Counted from the stretch's first letter, positions 7,693-16,567 are shown. The stretch is 64,000 bases of DNA from Planctomycetota bacterium (GCA_963204725.1 CAUJHH010000019.1:1-64000); one strand, 5' to 3'. Notes: generated by a model from the sequence alone, not told the origin. Translations and numbers: made by a program.

Positions 7693-10600
7693 TCACCTCC
7701 GAGCGATCTGGCTCCTGATGCTGGGGTCGGCGATGGTGTCGTCGGCCGCGAGCATGAACGCCTTGCTCAGGATGATCGAGAGCGTGCGGTCTCCCTCAAA
7801 GGGAAGGAAGACGCCCGGCCCGCCGGAGGCGCCGAAACTGGTCTCATCGCGGCTGGAGGGCACAATGCAAAGGTACTGATCGTTGGGCTCCATCAGGATG
7901 TTGCCGCTGCCGAGGTGGATCTTGTACGTCCGGAGCTTGCCCTTCACGACGAGGAACTGCTCCGAGAGCGTGCTGACCGGTGCGATCTTGAGGCGCGGGA
8001 CGAGGCGCGAGAGGATGTCGCGCCGGGCCTTGCCGCTCTCGGACATCTCGCCGAAAGAGAAGTGCCACCAGTAATCGCGGTGCTCGTTGGTGGGGCCGCC
8101 GTCAGACCACTGCGGGTTGTTGCCGATCGATCCGACACCCACGAAGAGATCGACATCGCGCATGATCTCGGAGAAGGCGAGCGCGGGGATCTGGTCAAGC
8201 GAGATGGGCTCGTTGAGCGGATTGCCGGGCGCGGCGCGGTCGCGGACGTATGCACCGCCTCCTGCGTGAGCGGCTCCCTGTGCGGCGTTCTCGTGGTAGA
8301 AGCGGACCTGATCCGTTGCGAGAAAGTGGAACGTGCCCGCCTCGTTGGTGTGGACGCCGTAATCGTCACCCGCGCCCTCGACCCAGAACTCGGCGCGGAG
8401 TCCGAAGGCGCGGAGGTGACGCGTCGCGGGCGGATACTCGGCATCGACCATCAGGCGCAGCTTGTTTTTCCAGCTGCGTGCGCCGCAAAGGGCGTTGAAC
8501 TGGTGCTGGCGGATGATGTGCGCGGCGTAGCGGTTCGAGTAGGTCCCGGTGTTCAGCTCCGCATCGGTCAGGATGTAGACCTCGCGGTGCGCCTGCTTGA
8601 AGGGCTGGCGGATCTGGCGGTCCTCGAAGAAACGGCGCCACGCGATGATGTCGTCGGTCGCGTGGGTGATCGGGTGCCAGAGCGAGACGGTCGCGTTCTC
8701 CGGGGGCGTGAACGGCGCGCCATCGACCGTGACAAGCGAGGCAGAACCACCGAGCCAGCACGCGTGAGCGGACGCGGCGTTTGAGCCCGCCGGCGGCGTG
8801 AACGTCCAGATCAGTCGGCGCGCGATCGTTCCAACCAGCGGATGATCCAGATATCGCTCACGCCACGTCGCCAGCGGCCACGACTTGTTCTCAACGAACA
8901 GCGAGTCGATGCGGTCGCGCTGGGCCGGGAGCATCGAGGCGATGTCCTTGGATGCGGCCTTGAGCTCCTTCAGGTCGTCGGCAAGGTCGGCCTTGATGGA
9001 GGCGGGGACGGACTTCTGCGGCTTGGGCGGCTTGCTCTTGGGCTTGCCATCCGCCGGTGCGTCGGCCGCCCGCTTCGTGAACGTGAGGTCGAGCGTCCCA
9101 CCCGTCTCGATCCGGAGCTCGGCGATGTAGTCGCCGATCTCCTCGGTTCGCAGGCCGACATCGGTCATGCCGTACGAGGGAACGGCGAGTTCTTCGATCT
9201 CGTCGCGAGGGAGCCCCTCGCGCGTCGCCGCGGCGTTCAGGGCCTTCTCCAGCATCTTCTGGCCGACGCCGAACTTGACCTTCACGCGGAGCATCGCGAG
9301 CTGGCCGAGGGCGTCCGGCCCCTTCATCTGTCCGAGCGCGTGGATCGCGCCGTTGCCGACGAGGATGGCGCGCGGGCCGCGCCCGGGGACCTTGCGATAC
9401 GCGGAGAGCACGAGCTGGCCGAGCATGCGGGCGATGTCGGTGGTGTTGGTCGGCGTGGGGGCGAGCGAGACGGCCCAGCAGAGGCCGCGGAGCGTGCTCA
9501 TGCTCCGGTCGAGGAGCTGGAGACTCCCGATCGGATACTCGGTGTAGCCCGCCCGAGTCGCGGTCGTGCGGGGCTCGTTGATCAGCGGCAGCCAGCGCAG
9601 CGCCGCGGCCTCGAAGTCTCGCTTGCCGATCGTCTTGACCAACTCGCTCGCGCGGGTCGACCACTTGCCGGAAGGGGCGGAGCCGGACGAGCCCATGCAG
9701 TGGTCGATCAGATGGGTCCATGCGGTGCGAACCGCGGGCGTGGCGTCGGCGACATCGGCAAGGAGCCGTGCTGCCCACGGTTCGCCAGCGTCGAGGTCGA
9801 TCACGATCTCTTCGCTCAGGAAGGGGCCAAGTCGCCGGAGTTTGCTCGCGTGGGTCTTGGGCGCCTTGCTCCAGTGAACTCTGGCAATTTGGGTCCAGGC
9901 GGTCATCTCAGCCGTGAGCGATGCCGACTTCGAGTGTTTCTCGAGGGCGCGGAGAACATCGCTCGTCATACGCTCGAGCGTGTCGGACCAATATGGCTGC
10001 GACGCGGTCCACGTGCAGAGATACTCGAGCACATCGGGCTTGCCCTCAACAGCCTTGGGCAGATGGGTCGCGATGAACTGAAGCATTGCGAGACGCTCGC
10101 GGCAGCCGGGGTTGGTGGACCAGCCGCCGGTGTTCCCCGTGCCATCGGGGCCGACGAGCTCTTCATGGCGTTCGGAGGCCTGCCTCAGCAGCTCGGGGAA
10201 GCGATCAGCGGGGAGCGCGCAAAGGACAGCGAACGAGGGACAGCCGCCGAAGACCTGGCCTCTATAGACCTCCATGTTGACGACTTCGCTGGCGAGTTGG
10301 GCGAGGAGAGCGGCGACCTCGTCGCGTATCTGTGGCGACGCTGCGGAGAGTCGTGGCAGGCCGGAGGCACTGCTCGCTCTCGACGCTCCGCCAGTGAACC
10401 GCTGGAGAACAGAGAGGAGCTTCACGTTGAGCATCATGTGTGACTTCTCGTATGTGACGCCGAGGATGCTGGATCGGATCTTCTGAATGAGTGCGGCTGT
10501 CTCGGCTGCCATCGTGGGCCACCCATCCGCATCGCGGCTGAGAGCCTCGAACGTGGCTGGAAGATGCGTCTGGAACGGCCACATCCAGAGCACCCTATAG

Positions 10601-12231
10601 CGCGCGAGATTGGCGAGGATGCGTGCCCAGTCCGGCTCGTCCAGCCCGAGCGGACGCTCGAGCATCCATTGGATGACCATCACGCTGACGTGGGCTCGCG
10701 TGTGCCGATGGAAGTTCAACCATTCGAAGCCGTGCTCGTCGTCATCCTTCACGCGAGCCGCGGCAGCGCCCAGTTCGTCGAAGAGCCGCAGGAGCATGGC
10801 CCGGCGTTCGGCATCGGGGAGAGCGAGGATCGCCTTGATCTCCGGACACTCGCGGAACCCCGGGTACTGCCACTCGCCCAATCGTCTCGCCTGATGCGCC
10901 GCGTTGAAGAGAGCGGCGTGGCGTTTGCGGGTGGCGGCGTCGATCGGGGGGGGTCGCCTGGCGCGATGCTTCGCCGAGCTCTTTAATGGTGCGGCGTCGC
11001 GGGCGTAGGAATGTGGCGATTGGAGCCGCGCGGCCTTGGTCTCAAAGCGTCGCAGGAGCGTTCTCAGCCGCTCGGCCTGACGCGACTGAATGCGATCGTC
11101 TTCAAAGGGCTTGCCGATTCGCGATGCCAAGAGTCGTATTTGATACGCGAGTGATGTGGGAACCGCTTCCCACATACGGGCGTCGGCCTCGAGCCGCGAG
11201 ATCATGATCGGAACGTGCTTGTTCGCGGTCCAGAGCGCCACGTGCTTGAAGCAAGTGACGTTCTTGAGGATTGACGTCCACTCGTCCTGCGAGAAAGAGA
11301 GCTGGCGCGCGAGAAGCCACGCCATGAGCCGCGACCATGAGTTGAAGGCATCATGGCCCTGATGGATGTTGAGCCAGACGTTGATGTCTGCGTTTCGGCC
11401 GCTGAGCTTGGATCCCACCCTGCCGATCTCGTCGAACAGGAGAGGCACGGCTTCACGCTGCCGCGGACTCGGAAGAGAGAGGACCGCGACAACTGCTGGA
11501 TGCTTCCTGAACGAGGGCTGACTCCATGAAACGCTCTTCCCCGCGGTTGCGACCGCGTGGAAGAGCTGTTTGTATCTCGTGGCGCCCGAGTCCGCGTCGC
11601 CACGCTCCGAACTGTGCGATCGCACGGTGCTTCTCGTAACCGAGTTCTTGAGCGTCGCCTTGGCCTCGAATCGCCTCACAATCGTGAGCAGGCGCTCGGA
11701 GGCCTTCTGCTCGGGCATGTTTGAGCAACTTGTCCCGATCAGCTTGGAGACGTGCTGGATCGCCTGCAACAACGATGGTGGAACTTCGTTCCAGTGCTTC
11801 GCATCTCGTTCGAGCCGCCCAAGAAGTGACGGCATATAGGGATGCGAAAAGCTGACATCGATGCACTCAAATCTTCCCAGCTCTGTGAAGATGTGCAGCC
11901 AGTCCGCTTGTGTGAGCTTGTGGTCCCGTCTGAGAAGACTTGCCACAGAGAAACAGAGCGGAATGAACACGTCCCAACTCGTGCGAGCGATATGTGTCCC
12001 TCGATGCGATCTCGCTCGCTCACCGACCAGTCCGATCTCGCGGAATAGCGCAAGAAGCGCCTCGCGCTGCTGCGGGCGACCGAGTGCGAGCAAGCTTCTC
12101 ACAGGCTCCAGTTGCGTGAACTGCACATCGGCTTCCGCGGGCGCGTTTGCCGCGGAAACGATCGCCTCGATCAGATCGCGAAAGGGACCTGGCGTCGCGG
12201 CAAACGGCTCAACGTAGTCAACTGGACCCAC
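7693..12231 (-). CDS. Giant DUF4132-domain protein with tandem N-terminal repeats
   Basis: A 1512-residue soluble protein starting at a GTG (12231), 3 nt after the stop of the upstream small gene, so translational coupling is likely. The C-terminal half carries the pattern I associate with the DUF4132 (MolR/YehI-like) family. It includes AILVGNGAIHALGQMKG, LARRLIWTF-type strands, a VSLWHP strand, QPFKQAHREVYILT, and a closing block with DLFVGVGSIGNNPQW and KIHLGSGNILMEPNDQYLCIVP. The N-terminal part holds three homologous helical modules at about residues 20-192, 220-400 and 436-613, each ending with a (R)RFE/QRFTG-like helix. A fourth, weaker copy may follow. No signal peptide or membrane segment is seen. 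In other bacteria DUF4132 proteins sit near MoxR/VWA genes; none is present here. Biochemical function is unknown. Confidence 0.8.
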   Translation of the reverse strand: MGPVDYVEPFAATPGPFRDLIEAIVSAANAPAEADVQFTQLEPVRSLLALGRPQQREALLALFREIGLVGERARSHRGTHIARTSWDVFIPLCFSVASLLRRDHKLTQADWLHIFTELGRFECIDVSFSHPYMPSLLGRLERDAKHWNEVPPSLLQAIQHVSKLIGTSCSNMPEQKASERLLTIVRRFEAKATLKNSVTRSTVRSHSSERGDADSGATRYKQLFHAVATAGKSVSWSQPSFRKHPAVVAVLSLPSPRQREAVPLLFDEIGRVGSKLSGRNADINVWLNIHQGHDAFNSWSRLMAWLLARQLSFSQDEWTSILKNVTCFKHVALWTANKHVPIMISRLEADARMWEAVPTSLAYQIRLLASRIGKPFEDDRIQSRQAERLRTLLRRFETKAARLQSPHSYARDAAPLKSSAKHRARRPPPIDAATRKRHAALFNAAHQARRLGEWQYPGFRECPEIKAILALPDAERRAMLLRLFDELGAAAARVKDDDEHGFEWLNFHRHTRAHVSVMVIQWMLERPLGLDEPDWARILANLARYRVLWMWPFQTHLPATFEALSRDADGWPTMAAETAALIQKIRSSILGVTYEKSHMMLNVKLLSVLQRFTGGASRASSASGLPRLSAASPQIRDEVAALLAQLASEVVNMEVYRGQVFGGCPSFAVLCALPADRFPELLRQASERHEELVGPDGTGNTGGWSTNPGCRERLAMLQFIATHLPKAVEGKPDVLEYLCTWTASQPYWSDTLERMTSDVLRALEKHSKSASLTAEMTAWTQIARVHWSKAPKTHASKLRRLGPFLSEEIVIDLDAGEPWAARLLADVADATPAVRTAWTHLIDHCMGSSGSAPSGKWSTRASELVKTIGKRDFEAAALRWLPLINEPRTTATRAGYTEYPIGSLQLLDRSMSTLRGLCWAVSLAPTPTNTTDIARMLGQLVLSAYRKVPGRGPRAILVGNGAIHALGQMKGPDALGQLAMLRVKVKFGVGQKMLEKALNAAATREGLPRDEIEELAVPSYGMTDVGLRTEEIGDYIAELRIETGGTLDLTFTKRAADAPADGKPKSKPPKPQKSVPASIKADLADDLKELKAASKDIASMLPAQRDRIDSLFVENKSWPLATWRERYLDHPLVGTIARRLIWTFTPPAGSNAASAHACWLGGSASLVTVDGAPFTPPENATVSLWHPITHATDDIIAWRRFFEDRQIRQPFKQAHREVYILTDAELNTGTYSNRYAAHIIRQHQFNALCGARSWKNKLRLMVDAEYPPATRHLRAFGLRAEFWVEGAGDDYGVHTNEAGTFHFLATDQVRFYHENAAQGAAHAGGGAYVRDRAAPGNPLNEPISLDQIPALAFSEIMRDVDLFVGVGSIGNNPQWSDGGPTNEHRDYWWHFSFGEMSESGKARRDILSRLVPRLKIAPVSTLSEQFLVVKGKLRTYKIHLGSGNILMEPNDQYLCIVPSSRDETSFGASGGPGVFLPFEGDRTLSIILSKAFMLAADDTIADPSIRSQIARR

Positions 12232-12234
12232 GCC

Positions 12235-12633
12235 TCACCCCCCGACAAGCGGGACGAGCTTGAGGAATGTGACGTCGACGCCACGCGTGATGGTGAGGGT
12301 CTCGTCGAGCGATTCGGTCTGCCGATCGCCGACAAGCACCAGCACGCGGTTCTTCGTGTAAGCGTCGCAGGCGCGGTCGAACTGCGCCTTCCAGTCGATC
12401 TCGCGGCGTTTCTTGAGCGTGAAGCCGTTGAGGGAGACCTCGGTGTCGGTCGGCTGCACCAGCCCCTTGAAGTGGCTCTGGTCCTTGGCGCGGTTGAAGT
12501 CCTGGACCTCCTGGTAGACGCGCTCACGGATCAGCTCGCGGACGGTGATCGTCTCGGTCGGGAAGCTGAGTGTGATCGGCTCGCCGACGGAGCCGGCTGT
12601 GGATTCATCGCGGACGACAAGCGTGACGGGCAT
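12235..12633 (-). CDS. Ubiquitin-like (beta-grasp) small protein with C-terminal Gly-Gly
   Basis: A 132-residue protein with a strong GGAGG 5 nt before its ATG. The N-terminus gives a beta hairpin (VTLVVRDES, then PITLSFPTETITVRELIRE) followed by a helix, matching the ubiquitin order strand, strand, helix. The C-terminus reads VLVLVGDRQTESLDETL, then VDVTFLKLVPLVGG and a stop, which can be laid over ubiquitin QRLIFAGKQLEDGRTL and TLHLVLRLRGG. About 45-50 residues are inserted between the halves. Terminal Gly-Gly directly before the stop is the feature needed for adenylation or conjugation in ubiquitin-like systems. The family assignment is my inference from sequence pattern. It is the first gene of a set with the DUF4132 protein 3 nt downstream. 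No E1, E2 or JAB peptidase gene is visible in the window. Confidence 0.7.
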   Translation of the reverse strand: MPVTLVVRDESTAGSVGEPITLSFPTETITVRELIRERVYQEVQDFNRAKDQSHFKGLVQPTDTEVSLNGFTLKKRREIDWKAQFDRACDAYTKNRVLVLVGDRQTESLDETLTITRGVDVTFLKLVPLVGG

Positions 12634-12813
12634 CGGGTCCTCCGGGCAGCATGGGAATCTCGGGATCAGCAGTCACCGGCGGGCAAGGCCCCCGCCCGAA
12701 GCAGCGTACTGGAAGATCGCCACCGACTGCAAGGGCAAAGAAAGCGGGGACGATGGCAGGCGGCGCGAGCTCTCTTCCGGGGTCGGGGCGGCGGGAGGCA
12801 CCTACCCTCGGCC

Positions 12814-13869
12814 ATGGCCAAACGGGCGGCGGCAAAGTCTGATGCGGGGAGCCGGGGCGGGGACATCGTGACCTTCGATCCCTCGCGCCGGGTGGTCGTG
12901 CTCCACGGAGAGAACGACTACCTGCGCCTGGAGTTTACGACACTTCTCCGCGAGCAGCTTGAGAAGCACCACGGCGGGCTGGATGTCTTTACGTTCGACG
13001 GGTTGTTGGCGTCTCCGGCGGAGGTGCTGGATGAGTGCCGCTCGTTTGGGTTGATGGCATCGCACAAGCTTGTGGTCGTCGACAACGCGGCGGATCTCGT
13101 GAAGGAGGATGCGAGGGTCCTCTTCGAGCGGTATTGCGAGTCGCCGAGCGGGGGCTCGACGCTGGTGCTCCGTGGGCCGGTCTGGCGATCGGGGAAGCTG
13201 GACGATCTGATCGTGAGGCACGGGCTGCTACACGAGTGCAAGGCGCTCGATCCGGTGAAGCTCGCGGCGTGGGCGACGAAGAGGGCGGCCAAGCGGTACA
13301 ACGCGACCGTCGCGCCCGATGCGGCGCGGATGCTGGTCAATCTGCTCGACGGGCATATGACGCGGATGGACACCGAGCTCGCGAAGCTGGCGGCGGCGGG
13401 CGCGGGCATGGATGGGCACGCGACGATCACGGCAGCCCTGGTGTCGCAGTTTGTGGGCGATCTGCGTGAAGAGGAGATTTGGAAAATCCAGGCGGAGTTC
13501 CTCTCGCCGGACCCACGCGCTGCGCTGGAGGGGCTGCGGATGCTGCTCGAGACGGCACGTGAGCCGACGCAGCGGGTGCAGTGGGCCCTGAACGATCTGG
13601 GCCGGAAGATCCACGCCATTACAGCGGTCACAAAGCAGAGCGGAGAGGCGAGGGCGCGGGCGGTTGGGTCGTCGCTCCGGATGTGGGGACCGAGCGGCGA
13701 GCCGATCTACCAACTCGCCAAGCGGGCGAGCCCCGCGGCGGCGGCTTCGCTTTTCCAGGCGTGCGTGCGGGCGGACGCGGCCTCGAAGAGCGGAAGTGAC
13801 CCGGTACAGACGCTCGAGGCGTTGACCCTTCGATTCGCAAGGTTCGCGGCCCATCCGACCGATGTCTGA
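12814..13869 (+). CDS. holA: DNA polymerase III delta subunit (clamp loader)
   Basis: A 351-residue protein, close to the usual 340 for HolA. The start is an ATG (MAKRAAAKS); GGGAGG lies 15 nt upstream, which is rather far. Seen: VVVLHGENDYLRLEF near residues 28-42, the family start (strand, GxDxYL). A Rossmann-like AAA+ domain without ATP-binding motifs follows (FGLMASHKLVVVDNA, LVLRGPVW), then the helical domain (MLVNLLDGHMTRMDTELAKLAA) and the C-terminal clamp-loader collar. HolA opens the beta sliding clamp. It is divergent from the ubiquitin-like gene, with 180 bases between the starts. Confidence 0.85.
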   Translation: MAKRAAAKSDAGSRGGDIVTFDPSRRVVVLHGENDYLRLEFTTLLREQLEKHHGGLDVFTFDGLLASPAEVLDECRSFGLMASHKLVVVDNAADLVKEDARVLFERYCESPSGGSTLVLRGPVWRSGKLDDLIVRHGLLHECKALDPVKLAAWATKRAAKRYNATVAPDAARMLVNLLDGHMTRMDTELAKLAAAGAGMDGHATITAALVSQFVGDLREEEIWKIQAEFLSPDPRAALEGLRMLLETAREPTQRVQWALNDLGRKIHAITAVTKQSGEARARAVGSSLRMWGPSGEPIYQLAKRASPAAAASLFQACVRADAASKSGSDPVQTLEALTLRFARFAAHPTDV

Positions 13870-13948
13870 ATTGGAGATCTCGGGATCTCACGCGTTCGGA
13901 ACGGGCGCGAGTGACTATTCCGTCGCACCCTGCCGCAGGAGGCGCTCT

Positions 13949-15154
13949 GTGCGAAAGACGATTCATGCCGTTTCTCTTCTGGTCTCGCTGTGCGGATTGG
14001 CGTCGTGCGGTCAGGGGACACGCGCGACGACCGGGCCGAGCGGCGCGGGCCAACCGGTCACGACTGGGCTGACGTCGCTCGGGAAGGGTGATTCGCCCAC
14101 ACCCCGGGCGACGACGCCCGACCCCAACGCCCAGCTCGATCCCGGCTCGATCGAGGGGATGGCCCAGCGCTCGGCGATGGACCTTGAGCAGGCCTTGGCC
14201 TCGGCAGCAGCGCGGGACGCGTCGCGAGCGAGCGCGAGCGGCGGGGCTCGGCCGTCGTCTGGAACCGGCACGCCTCCCGAACCCTCCGAGGTGACACCCT
14301 CGCCGAGTGGCGACGGCGTCTCGGTCGGGCTGGTCTCGGTGGAGCGGAACACGGACGCGAGCGGCGGAGCCCAGGTGAACGCGGGCCTCGGCTCGCTTAC
14401 CGGCGCGGCACCGGCAGCGGAGATCGCGCCGAGCATCGACGCGGCGATCTCGACAACGCGCGACGAACTCGGAACCCTGCTGGCACAGCGAGCGGCAACG
14501 AGCGCGACCCCAATGCCCGACCTCGCGCTGGCGGCGGCGATCGCGGGGAGCGAGGGGCGTGGAGCGCCGGAGCTCGGCACGCTCGCGCCGAGTGAGCGGA
14601 TGCTGCTGGACGCGATCCGATCGGTGCATGCTTCGTTCGCGGCGAGTGCGTCGGAGGGGGCAACGACGGTTGATGCGGCCGATGCGCTGCGCCTGGCGGC
14701 GGAGCGCGCAGCGGAGGGGCTGCCGCTGAGGATCACGGACGCGAAGCTCTGCACGCGTGTGACCGGATTCGCCGACTACAACGAGTTGAGCGTGAATGCG
14801 TTCCTCGCGGGGAGCGCGGCGCGGATCGTGGTGTACACGGAGGTGGACCGTTTCGCGACGCGATCCGGCGTGGGCGGGAGACAGATTGTCGAGCTGTCGC
14901 AGGAACTGGATGTCTATCACGATGCGGACGGGGCGCACTGCTGGAAGCGTCCGGCGCAGAGCGTGAGCGAGTCGTCGCGCGTGAAGCGTCGGGACTTTTT
15001 CCTGACCAATGCGATCGAGTTGCCGCCGACGCTGACCGTCGGGAAGTACCGCCTGAAGATCACCATGCGCGACCTGGCGGGGAACAGCGTGGCGGAGACG
15101 ACGATCCCGTTCACGGTGGTTGCCGACGCGAAGCTGGCGCACACGCCGGAGTGA
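13949..15154 (+). CDS. Hypothetical lipoprotein
   Basis: A 401-residue protein starting at a GTG that has AGGAGG 6 nt upstream; the longer frame from 13862 would overlap holA and lacks such a site. The first 22 residues (RKTIHAVSLLVSLCGLASC) form a lipoprotein signal peptide with the lipobox LASC. Residues of roughly 25-260 are Gly/Ser/Ala/Pro-rich and probably disordered. The last 150 residues form a compact, beta-rich domain (LRITDAKLCTRVTGFADYN, RIVVYTEVDRF, ELDVYHDADG, TLTVGKYRLKITMRDLAGN) with the look of a conserved planctomycete domain, but I cannot name it. The likely site is the periplasmic face of a membrane. Function unknown. Confidence 0.7.
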   Translation: MRKTIHAVSLLVSLCGLASCGQGTRATTGPSGAGQPVTTGLTSLGKGDSPTPRATTPDPNAQLDPGSIEGMAQRSAMDLEQALASAAARDASRASASGGARPSSGTGTPPEPSEVTPSPSGDGVSVGLVSVERNTDASGGAQVNAGLGSLTGAAPAAEIAPSIDAAISTTRDELGTLLAQRAATSATPMPDLALAAAIAGSEGRGAPELGTLAPSERMLLDAIRSVHASFAASASEGATTVDAADALRLAAERAAEGLPLRITDAKLCTRVTGFADYNELSVNAFLAGSAARIVVYTEVDRFATRSGVGGRQIVELSQELDVYHDADGAHCWKRPAQSVSESSRVKRRDFFLTNAIELPPTLTVGKYRLKITMRDLAGNSVAETTIPFTVVADAKLAHTPE

Positions 15155-15162
15155 GCGGCATA

Positions 15163-15438
15163 TCAGCGGTTTATTCGCTGGTCACCGGGGACGCGGACGC
15201 GGACGTTCTTGCGGCCATCGAATGCGCCGTTCGGGCGTTTGGCTCTGGCCCACTTCAGTCGGACCCAGGTGATTCCCCAGAGGATGGCGATGAAGGCGAC
15301 GGCGGCGAGCGCCAGCCCGAACGCGATCGGGAGGAGCAGCACGAAGAGTGCGAATCCGATGATGAGGGCAAAGACGCCGGTCAGCGTGAGCGTCGCGGCG
15401 GGGTTGGTGGACCCGGAGCCCGAGTATCCGGCTCTCAT
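15163..15438 (-). CDS. Small two-helix membrane protein
   Basis: About 91 residues from the ATG at 15438 (MRAGYSGSG). Two adjacent hydrophobic stretches (LTLTGVFALIIGFALFVLLLPI and AFGLALAAVAFIAILWGITWV) predict a helical hairpin, followed by a basic tail (RLKWARAKR). A longer frame from a TTG at 15489 exists, but that TTG lies in the T-run of the upstream terminator, so the ATG is preferred. No ribosome binding site is obvious. Not recognised; convergent with the lipoprotein gene, with an 8-base gap. Confidence 0.5.
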   Translation of the reverse strand: MRAGYSGSGSTNPAATLTLTGVFALIIGFALFVLLLPIAFGLALAAVAFIAILWGITWVRLKWARAKRPNGAFDGRKNVRVRVPGDQRINR

Positions 15439-15484
15439 GATGTCATCGTAGTTCCGATAGTGGGTGCGATCGTTCCGGAGTCGT

Positions 15485-15522
15485 GACAAAAAGCAGCCGG
15501 GCCCGACATAGCCGGGCCCGGC
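15485..15522 (-). terminator. Rho-independent terminator after the PEP-CTERM-like gene
   Basis: Perfect 10-bp stem GCCGGGCCCG (15496-15505) and CGGGCCCGGC (15513-15522) with a 7-nt loop. Read on the minus strand, the stem is followed closely by GCTTTTTG. It lies 70 bases past the stop of the gene at 15592-15819. Confidence 0.8.
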
Positions 15523-15591
15523 AAAACATCCGTCGCTCCTCCAGTCAGCGACGGAAGTGGACTGGTTGCAAGGCGATACGCGCGGCTCGAA

Positions 15592-15819
15592 TCATTCGCG
15601 CCGGGTCTTTAGTAGAACAAAGCCGGCGGCGGCAATCAAGGCCATTGAGCCGGGTGGGATGATCCAATCTGCGGGTGCGTGCGTGGCCTCGCCCAAGGGG
15701 CGTGCGACGACCGGGCCCGGGTCGGGATTGGCGGCGCCGAGGACGGTGCCGACGCCGACTACCGTGATGAGAACGGCGGCGCTCGATGCGAGCGCAACAA
15801 ACGCCCTTCTGCGGGACAT
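15592..15819 (-). CDS. Small exported protein with PEP-CTERM-like tail
   Basis: A 75-residue protein with AAGGGAGA a few bases before its ATG. It has an N-terminal signal peptide (RRRAFVALASSAAVLITVVGVGTV), a linker of about 25 residues (NPDPGPVVARPLGEATHAPADW), and a C-terminal block PPGSMALIAAAGFVLLKTRRE. The order Pro-x-x-x-Ala-Leu, short hydrophobic helix, Arg-rich end is that of PEP-CTERM sorting signals used by exosortase. The motif is not the strict PEP form, and no exosortase gene is in the window. The mature part would be very short. Alternative: a simple bitopic membrane protein. Confidence 0.6.
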   Translation of the reverse strand: MSRRRAFVALASSAAVLITVVGVGTVLGAANPDPGPVVARPLGEATHAPADWIIPPGSMALIAAAGFVLLKTRRE

Positions 15820-16102
15820 GCTGACAATCTCCCTTCATCCGGGACGTTCGAGAGACGAACGCCCGTGTGAGCGGCACTCCCATGCCGCTCGCTCTCTCTG
15901 GAGGAGAACGTATCACAGAACCGGCGTGTTTCAAGGAACGGCGGCCGATCTCTTGGAATCTCAATGCGGTCCTTGCGGATTGTGAACCAGATCGGCCCCC
16001 GATGTCGGGTGAGAAGAAGTGGACTTGCGAGTCCGATAATGAGCCAGCGTCGGGGGTGTGCGGATCGGATTCGGGTCGGGTGTGGATGGGTAGCATGTGG
16101 GC

Positions 16103-16567
16103 ATGCGAGATGTCAGGAGTGGGAACGGCGAGGCCTCGATTCCGATGCCCACCGGTGAGGTCCAGCGGCACGGCTCGGTGCGGACGCGGGTCCGGTACTG
16201 CGAGTGCGATCCGATGGGGGTTGCGCACCACGGGTCGTACGTGCCGTGGATGGAGATGGCCAGGACGGAGCTCTTGCGGACGGGAGGCGTGTCGTACGCG
16301 CAGCTTGAGGCAGCGGGCGTGTTTCTTGTTGTCGCGAAGCTCGGCGTGGTGTACCGGCGGCCGATTCTCTATGACGACGTTGTGGAGGTTGCGTGTCGGG
16401 TGGTTGGGGGCGGGCGCGTGAAGATCGATCACACGTATGAGATCGGCGTCGTGGAGCGCGGGGGCGCGGCGTGCGTTGAGATCGCGGCGACCGCGACGAC
16501 AACGCTGGCGTGCGTCGATCGCGAGGGAAGGGTGATGCCTCTGCCCGAGTGGCTGATGGCAAGGTGA
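16103..16567 (+). CDS. Acyl-CoA thioesterase, YbgC/FadM-like hotdog fold
   Basis: A protein of about 154 residues. The motif RYCECDPMGVAHHGSYVPWMEMAR is the 4-hydroxybenzoyl-CoA thioesterase signature, with the catalytic Asp in CDPMGV and the helix that packs in the hotdog fold. LGVVYRRPILYDDVVEV and KIDHTYEI follow as the central beta strands. Such enzymes hydrolyse acyl-CoA or acyl-ACP thioesters in the cytoplasm; the acyl specificity is unknown. The start is the ATG at 16103; a GTG two codons earlier is equally possible and neither has a strong ribosome binding site. It is followed 43 bases later by a GNAT gene on the same strand. Confidence 0.85.
   Translation: MRDVRSGNGEASIPMPTGEVQRHGSVRTRVRYCECDPMGVAHHGSYVPWMEMARTELLRTGGVSYAQLEAAGVFLVVAKLGVVYRRPILYDDVVEVACRVVGGGRVKIDHTYEIGVVERGGAACVEIAATATTTLACVDREGRVMPLPEWLMAR

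Noticed and set aside
8842-10443. 533-codon + strand frame
   Set aside because: Antisense to the DUF4132 protein; Arg/Gly-rich without motif.
15439-15489. TTG start for the two-helix membrane protein
   Set aside because: It lies in the T-run of the upstream terminator.
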